Below are positions 59,388-64,000 of a DNA stretch of 64,000 bases, in pieces. The notes beneath the pieces are model-generated. The model was not told where the DNA came from. It made no database searches and was given only the letters and a program-made list of their open reading frames with translations. The stretch spans positions 62,001 through 126,000 of the forward strand of contig NZ_JRHN01000044.1 of the NCBI RefSeq assembly GCF_001299635.1. The letters are read 5' to 3'. How positions within the stretch are numbered: the first letter of the stretch is position 1; each line of letters begins with the position of its first letter. This DNA comes from Clostridioides difficile (GTDB lineage Bacteria; Bacillota; Clostridia; Peptostreptococcales; Peptostreptococcaceae). The position numbers were made by a program, and so were the translations under genes.

Positions 59388-61877
59388 TTATAATACACTG
59401 TTTGGATTAATATCTATAGATACATTGATATCCTTATCAAATATCAAATCTCGTTTTGTTATACATATATATTTTATTATACCCTTTAACAGATTAATTT
59501 CAATATTTTCATCTTTAAAGAGTATCTGCCATCGATAATTTTGATTTATTTTTGATATTGAACATGGGTTTGGACCTAATATAAATCCTAAATCATTTAT
59601 ACCCCTTTTTTCTAATAAATAAATCAATGATGCATGCATATTTTTTATATTTTTTATTACTAACCTTTCATTTTCCCCACTAACAACTACACTCAACATG
59701 TTATTAAAAGGAGAATATCCAAACGCTTTTCTTATTTTTATCTCATCTTCATAAAAACCCTCATAATCATATTCAATAGCATGCTTAATAGCATAGTGTT
59801 CAGTGTCATAGGTCTGAAGTACTACTTTTCCCTCTTTATCAGCTCTCCCCGCTCTTCCAGAGACTTGAGTTATCAACTGAAATGTAGTTTCAAAACTTTT
59901 AAAGTCTGGAAAATTTAATATCATATCTGCAGATAAAATACCCACTAAAGTTACATTATCAAAATCTAACCCTTTACTTAACATCTGCGTCCCAATAAGT
60001 ACATCTGCTTCTTTATCTTTAAATTTATTTAGTATTTCATCTAAAGCACCTTTTTTTGAAGTTGTATCCTTATCCATTCGTAATGTTCTTACATCTGGAA
60101 AAATGCTTTTTAATTCTTCCTCAATCTTTTGAGTACCAACTCCAAAAGGTTTAACATAATGACTTTTACACTCAGGACACTCCTTTGGGATTTCTTTCTC
60201 ATAACCACAATAGTGACATCTTCCAGTGTTACTTTTCTTATGATAAGTTAAAGATATATCACAATTTTCACATTGGAACACATACCCACACTTTCTACAA
60301 GATACAAAATTTGCATAACCTCTTCTATTTAAGAATAGTATAACTTGACTATGCTCTTCAATTGCACAACTTATTTCTTTTTGTAGTTTAAAACTGAATA
60401 TACTCCTATTTCCCTTATTCAGTTCTTCTTTCATGTCTACAACTTCAATATTAGGAAGAGGTTTATCATTTGCTCTATTTTTTATATTTATGAGTTTGTA
60501 TTCTCCAGATTTTGCTTTATAATATTCTTCAATTGAAGGAGTAGCTGAACCTAAAATAAGAGTTAAATTATTTTTTAATGCCATAAATCTAGCTACCTCT
60601 ATGGCATTAAATTTTGGATTCTTCTCAGACTTATATGATGACTCATGAAATTCATCAATTATTATAAGTCCTAAAGAATTAAAAGGTGCAAATATAGCTG
60701 ACCTAGCTCCAATTAAAATTCTTATTCTACCTGCTTTTACAGCTTTATAGACATCGTGCTTTTCTCCTTCAGATAGTTTACTGTGAAACACTCCTACTAA
60801 ATCACCAAATCTACTCTTCAACCTATCTATTGTTTGAGGAGTTAATGCTATTTCAGGAACTAAAAATATACTATCTAAACCTTGATTTAATGCGAATTCT
60901 ATTATTTCCATATAAACTTCAGTTTTTCCACTTCCTGTTACACCATGAATTAAGTATGGTTTTTTATCATCCACAAACATATTCGACTTTATCTCATCAA
61001 CCGCTTGTTGTTGCTCATTGTTTAATTTTATACTTTTTGATGTAGATTTGTAAATACTTTTTGGTTCTCTATAATAATCCTTAAACTCTAATGTTATTAA
61101 CTTTTTTTTATTTAAAGAAGTTATACTTTGTCTTGAAGCATTTAATAAGTCTAATAAATCATTTATCTCTACATTTTCATTATTTTTAAGAAAACTTAAT
61201 ATCTCTTTTTGCTTGCTTCCCACATTTATTTTATTTTGTTCTATATAATCATCAATTTTATCACTTTCCAAGCTCAAAGATATATAACATACTTTCTTTT
61301 CATTTTTGTGGTTTTTGTATTCCCAACATAACTTTATAATTCCATTTTTATTCATCGTGTACAAAGAACTATTTAGATTTGGTATATATTTTAACTTATC
61401 AACCTTAATTTTTCCTTTACTATCAATTACTTTTTCTACTATTTCTCTATTTTTATCACTTAAGGTCAATATCTTTTCCTTTAATTGAGCTTCGTTTAAC
61501 TCAATTAAATTTTCACCTAATAATATTACCTTATAATTATTTAATTTGTATCCTTTTGGATATATTAAATTTATACATTCTATATAAGTGCACAAATATC
61601 TATTTTTCATCCAATAAACCAATTCCAAGTCTTCTTCTCTAAATATTGGATTCTCATCTAATACATCAATTATTTCTTTTGTCTTTATTTTTTCTTCTAA
61701 ATTATCTGTAAATTGAAATACAAAGGCTTCTGTTGGTTTATTACCCCTTCCAAATGGAACTAATATTCTATGTCCAATTCTTATAGATTCCGATAAAAAT
61801 ACAGGAATTTGATATGTAAATAAATTATCTGTGTATATAGTATTACTTCTCACTATTACCTTTGCATATTTTTTCAT
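59388..61877 (-). CDS. priA: Primosomal replication restart helicase PriA
   Basis: An 829-residue helicase that reloads replication at stalled forks. Walker A is [13 protein letters not shown]. The motif II box is [11 protein letters not shown] instead of the usual [17 protein letters not shown], the zinc region with [20 protein letters not shown] and [17 protein letters not shown] (eight Cys), the [12 protein letters not shown] and [12 protein letters not shown] motifs follow. ATG 61877 is chosen because GAGG lies 7 bases upstream; the in-frame ATG at 61913 has none. Full length. Confidence 0.96.
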   Translation of the reverse strand: MKKYAKVIVRSNTIYTDNLFTYQIPVFLSESIRIGHRILVPFGRGNKPTEAFVFQFTDNLEEKIKTKEIIDVLDENPIFREEDLELVYWMKNRYLCTYIECINLIYPKGYKLNNYKVILLGENLIELNEAQLKEKILTLSDKNREIVEKVIDSKGKIKVDKLKYIPNLNSSLYTMNKNGIIKLCWEYKNHKNEKKVCYISLSLESDKIDDYIEQNKINVGSKQKEILSFLKNNENVEINDLLDLLNASRQSITSLNKKKLITLEFKDYYREPKSIYKSTSKSIKLNNEQQQAVDEIKSNMFVDDKKPYLIHGVTGSGKTEVYMEIIEFALNQGLDSIFLVPEIALTPQTIDRLKSRFGDLVGVFHSKLSEGEKHDVYKAVKAGRIRILIGARSAIFAPFNSLGLIIIDEFHESSYKSEKNPKFNAIEVARFMALKNNLTLILGSATPSIEEYYKAKSGEYKLINIKNRANDKPLPNIEVVDMKEELNKGNRSIFSFKLQKEISCAIEEHSQVILFLNRRGYANFVSCRKCGYVFQCENCDISLTYHKKSNTGRCHYCGYEKEIPKECPECKSHYVKPFGVGTQKIEEELKSIFPDVRTLRMDKDTTSKKGALDEILNKFKDKEADVLIGTQMLSKGLDFDNVTLVGILSADMILNFPDFKSFETTFQLITQVSGRAGRADKEGKVVLQTYDTEHYAIKHAIEYDYEGFYEDEIKIRKAFGYSPFNNMLSVVVSGENERLVIKNIKNMHASLIYLLEKRGINDLGFILGPNPCSISKINQNYRWQILFKDENIEINLLKGIIKYICITKRDLIFDKDINVSIDINPNSVL

Positions 61878-62040
61878 TGTAAAACCTCTACTTAAATTTA
61901 ATCTACTGTTCATATTCTAATATATTTTACAAAATGTCAAAAATCTCAGTATTTATAAAAAATTTCAAGTCATTAATAATATTAACTATATCTTAATAGT
62001 TAACTATTAATTATATTTTATACTTTATGGCAAAATAAAT

Positions 62041-62119
62041 GCTGAAAACTACAATTTAACTGACATTTGCGAGTTTTTACTCGCTAAAATTAAATTGCAG
62101 CTTTCAGCTACTTTAGCTG
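62041..62119 (-). terminator. Complex hairpin region between coaBC and priA
   Basis: GCTGAAA (62041-62047) pairs with TTTCAGC (62102-62108), continuing with CAATTTAA/TTAAATTG and an inner GCGAG/CTCGC stem. A second palindrome, CAGCTA-CTT-TAGCTG (62105-62119), overlaps the outer arm, so the two cannot form together. There is no clean T run. It may act as a partial terminator of the gmk-rpoZ-coaBC unit. The remaining sequence in the 278-base gap holds no gene. Confidence 0.5.
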
Positions 62120-62155
62120 TGATAAAATACACAAATATCATATTTAAAAAAGTTC

Positions 62156-63355
62156 TTATTTCTCAAGTAACGCTTTAATTTTATTTAAAATAACATTAGC
62201 TACTTCTTCTTTTTTCATTTTAGGATACTCAGTAATATTTCCTTCTACATCTATTATTTTTACAATGTTAGTGTCAGTTCTAAAACCAGCACCTTCTTTA
62301 GTTAAATCATTTGCTACAATAAAATCTAGATTTTTCTTTTTTATTTTTCCTTTGGCATGTTCTATAAGGTCGTTAGTTTCAGCTGCAAATCCTACTAATA
62401 TCCTGTCTTCTTTTATTTTTCCTATTTCATAAGCAATATCATAATTCCTACTTAGTTCTATTGATAAATCATCATTCTTCTTTTTAATCTTTTTGTCAGA
62501 ATATGTCTTTGGTTTGTAATCTGCAACTGCTGCACTTTGAATTACTATTTTATTTTCACTTAGATTTGATACTACTGCTTCATACAAATCCTGTGCTGAC
62601 TCTATTTTTACAAATTTTTTAAGGTTTTGTGGGATAGAAAGATTTGTAGGACCTGATATTAATGTTACATCAGCGCCTCTATATATAGCTTCTCTTGCTA
62701 TAGAATATCCCATTTTCCCAGAAGACCTATTAGTTAAATATCTTACTGGGTCTATACTTTCTACAGTTGGACCAGCTGTAACTATAATACTTTGACCTTT
62801 TAAATCTTGTTCTTTAGTCATATTAGCTAAGACTTCTTCCACTATTACATCTGGATTAGCCAATTTACCTGCTCCAATATCTCCACATGCAAGTCTTCCA
62901 CTTTCTGGTTCAATAAATTTATACCCAAAGTCCTTTAAAGTTTGAATATTTTTTTGGACAATTGGATTTTCATACATATTAGTATTCATAGCTGGCGCTA
63001 TCAAAACTTGTGCTTTAGTTGCCATAACAGTAGTTGTCAACATATCATCAGCTATACCATTTGCAATTTTTCCTATAATATTTGCACTTGCTGGCACTAT
63101 TAAGAATAAATCTGCCTTTTTTGCTAATGATATATGCTCAACTTCCCAAGTCTTTGGTTCTTCAAACATATCTTCTACTACATAATTTTGACTTAGCGAT
63201 TGAAGTGTAAGTGGTTTAACAAATTCTGTTGCCGATTTTGTCATTATAACATGGATATTTGCATTTAGTTTTTTTAACTTACTTACAACATCACAAGCTT
63301 TATATGCAGCTATTCCGCCGCTTATGCCAATTACAACAGTTTTATCTTTTAGCAT
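62156..63355 (-). CDS. coaBC: Bifunctional phosphopantothenoylcysteine decarboxylase / phosphopantothenate-cysteine ligase
   Basis: A 399-residue enzyme for two steps of CoA synthesis. N-terminal flavoprotein decarboxylase domain: VVIGISGGIAAYKACDVV, the active His in EVEHISLAK, VPASANIIGKIANGIADDML, PAMNTNMYENP, and the substrate-recognition clamp PESGRLACGDIGAGKL with a Cys. The C-terminal CoaB synthetase domain has VTAGPTVESIDPVRYLTNRSSGKMGYS and VANDLTKEGAGF. RBS AGAGGAG before ATG 63355, 4 bases after rpoZ. Confidence 0.97.
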   Translation of the reverse strand: MLKDKTVVIGISGGIAAYKACDVVSKLKKLNANIHVIMTKSATEFVKPLTLQSLSQNYVVEDMFEEPKTWEVEHISLAKKADLFLIVPASANIIGKIANGIADDMLTTTVMATKAQVLIAPAMNTNMYENPIVQKNIQTLKDFGYKFIEPESGRLACGDIGAGKLANPDVIVEEVLANMTKEQDLKGQSIIVTAGPTVESIDPVRYLTNRSSGKMGYSIAREAIYRGADVTLISGPTNLSIPQNLKKFVKIESAQDLYEAVVSNLSENKIVIQSAAVADYKPKTYSDKKIKKKNDDLSIELSRNYDIAYEIGKIKEDRILVGFAAETNDLIEHAKGKIKKKNLDFIVANDLTKEGAGFRTDTNIVKIIDVEGNITEYPKMKKEEVANVILNKIKALLEK

Positions 63356-63359
63356 GACC

Positions 63360-63626
63360 TTACTCCTCTTCTGAAATTTGTTTGTGTTGCTCAGCGTGGT
63401 GTCTAGCTTCTTCTATCTCGATTTCTTCTTCTGTTAACAATCTATATGTTATTTTTCCACTTGCAACTTCCTTAGTGGCTACACATACAGGCTTCTCTTT
63501 AGCTTTATTTGAAACGTATGGTTCTTCTCCATCAATTAATTTTCTTGCTCTCTTTGAAACAGTCCCTACTAAATAGTATCTGTTGTCTATTTTTTCTAGT
63601 ACCTCATTGATAGATGGTTTTAACAT
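63360..63626 (-). CDS. rpoZ: RNA polymerase omega subunit
   Basis: An 88-residue small subunit that helps RNA polymerase assembly. LKPSINEVLEKIDNRYYLVGTVSKRARKLIDG and PVCVATKEVASGKITYRL are diagnostic; an acidic tail follows. GGAGG before ATG 63626, 2 bases after gmk. Confidence 0.97.
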   Translation of the reverse strand: MLKPSINEVLEKIDNRYYLVGTVSKRARKLIDGEEPYVSNKAKEKPVCVATKEVASGKITYRLLTEEEIEIEEARHHAEQHKQISEEE

Positions 63627-63628
63627 AA

Positions 63629-64000
63629 TTATAATTCCTCCTTGAATTTCTCTATTATAATATTTTTATATCTGCTAACTTTATTCTTTTCAGATGATAT
63701 TATACCTTCTATTTCTTTAGCAGATGTTTTTACATCTTCATTAAATATAAAATAATCATAATCCTTAATCATTTTAATCTCTTCATATGCACAACTAAAT
63801 CTCTTTTCTATTTCAGATTCTGTTTCTGTACCTCTTCCAACAATTCTATTTTTTAGTTCTTCAAGTGATGGTGGTAGTACAAATATAAATACTCCCTCTG
63901 GGCAAACTTCTTTTATTTGTTTTGCTCCTTGCATTTCAATCTCTAATAGCACATCCTGCCCTTTTTCTAAACATTCCATTATTGCTGCTTTTGGAGTTCC
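63629..64000 (-). CDS. gmk: Guanylate kinase, C-terminal part (5' end outside the window)
   Basis: Phosphorylates GMP to GDP. The frame runs off the window edge; 123 C-terminal residues are visible, beginning GTPKAAIMECLEKGQDVLLEIEMQG. QGAKQIKEVCPEGVFIFVLPPSLEELKNRIVGRGTE and RYKNIIIEK are typical. The P-loop lies beyond the window. First visible gene of the gmk-rpoZ-coaBC unit. Confidence 0.93.
   Translation of the reverse strand, partial: GTPKAAIMECLEKGQDVLLEIEMQGAKQIKEVCPEGVFIFVLPPSLEELKNRIVGRGTETESEIEKRFSCAYEEIKMIKDYDYFIFNEDVKTSAKEIEGIISSEKNKVSRYKNIIIEKFKEEL

Noticed and set aside
62156-64000. Mobile-element or phage signatures in the 48-64 kb block
   Set aside because: Gene order is the conserved Firmicute housekeeping chain and no integrase, repeats or attachment sites were found.

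Overview
The window is AT-rich, uses strong GGAGG-type ribosome binding sites and frequent TTG/GTG starts, and carries a low-GC Gram-positive core gene set. Three marks point to Clostridioides difficile or a very close relative: an SPKTG cell-wall sorting motif (the local sortase B motif) on a 5'-nucleotidase, a clostridial cellulose synthase operon in the order ccsZABHI, and a PrkC kinase with a Ser/Gly/Asn-rich tail after two PASTA domains. Species assignment is inference from gene content.

Layout. 1-1.7 kb: 3' part of a glycogen branching enzyme of the GBE1-like type. 1.8-4.9 kb: a small ABM-like protein with an AraC-type regulator, then an aminotransferase/ECF S-component pair behind a perfect inverted repeat. 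5-10.3 kb: a two-component system and an FtsX-type ABC transporter. 10.5-13.4 kb: a sortase-anchored 5'-nucleotidase and a DUF4846 lipoprotein. 13.6-17.8 kb: RNase Z, a CoA-disulfide reductase-like flavoprotein and a divergent cystine symporter. 17.8-24.9 kb: the ccsZABHI operon for acetylated cellulose. 25-30 kb: a sugar ABC transporter without its ATPase, with a DUF4091 protein. 30.3-34.7 kb: a PTS of the Ula/Sga class with a PRD regulator carrying the only IIA domain, and a SIS-domain protein.

34.8-41.2 kb: housekeeping block asp23-fakA-recG-rsmD-coaD-coiled-coil protein, divergent from rpmB. 41.3-47.9 kb: small accessory genes (a 50-residue membrane protein, a shortened Rpn-like nuclease, a MerR/TipAS regulator), a second two-component system, a nitroreductase and a HAD phosphatase. 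48-64 kb: the conserved chain gmk-rpoZ-coaBC-priA-def-fmt-DUF116-zinc protease-rsmB-rlmN-prpC-prkC, an SDR gene, then rsgA-rpe-thiN. It joins nucleotide and CoA supply, replication restart, translation initiation and maturation, rRNA modification and Ser/Thr phosphorylation signalling.

Most genes lie on the minus strand. Intrinsic terminators separate the units clearly, and two of them sit inside what look like operons (between fakA and recG, and between the zinc protease gene and rsmB). No tRNA, rRNA, CRISPR array, insertion sequence or prophage was seen. The most interesting signals are the cellulose operon (AUA-type start of ccsZ, a possible second degenerate PilZ-like module in CcsA, a dyad around the promoter), the inverted-repeat operator before the aminotransferase/ECF pair, 11-bp direct repeats at the promoter of the second two-component system, and the terminator just before rsmB.
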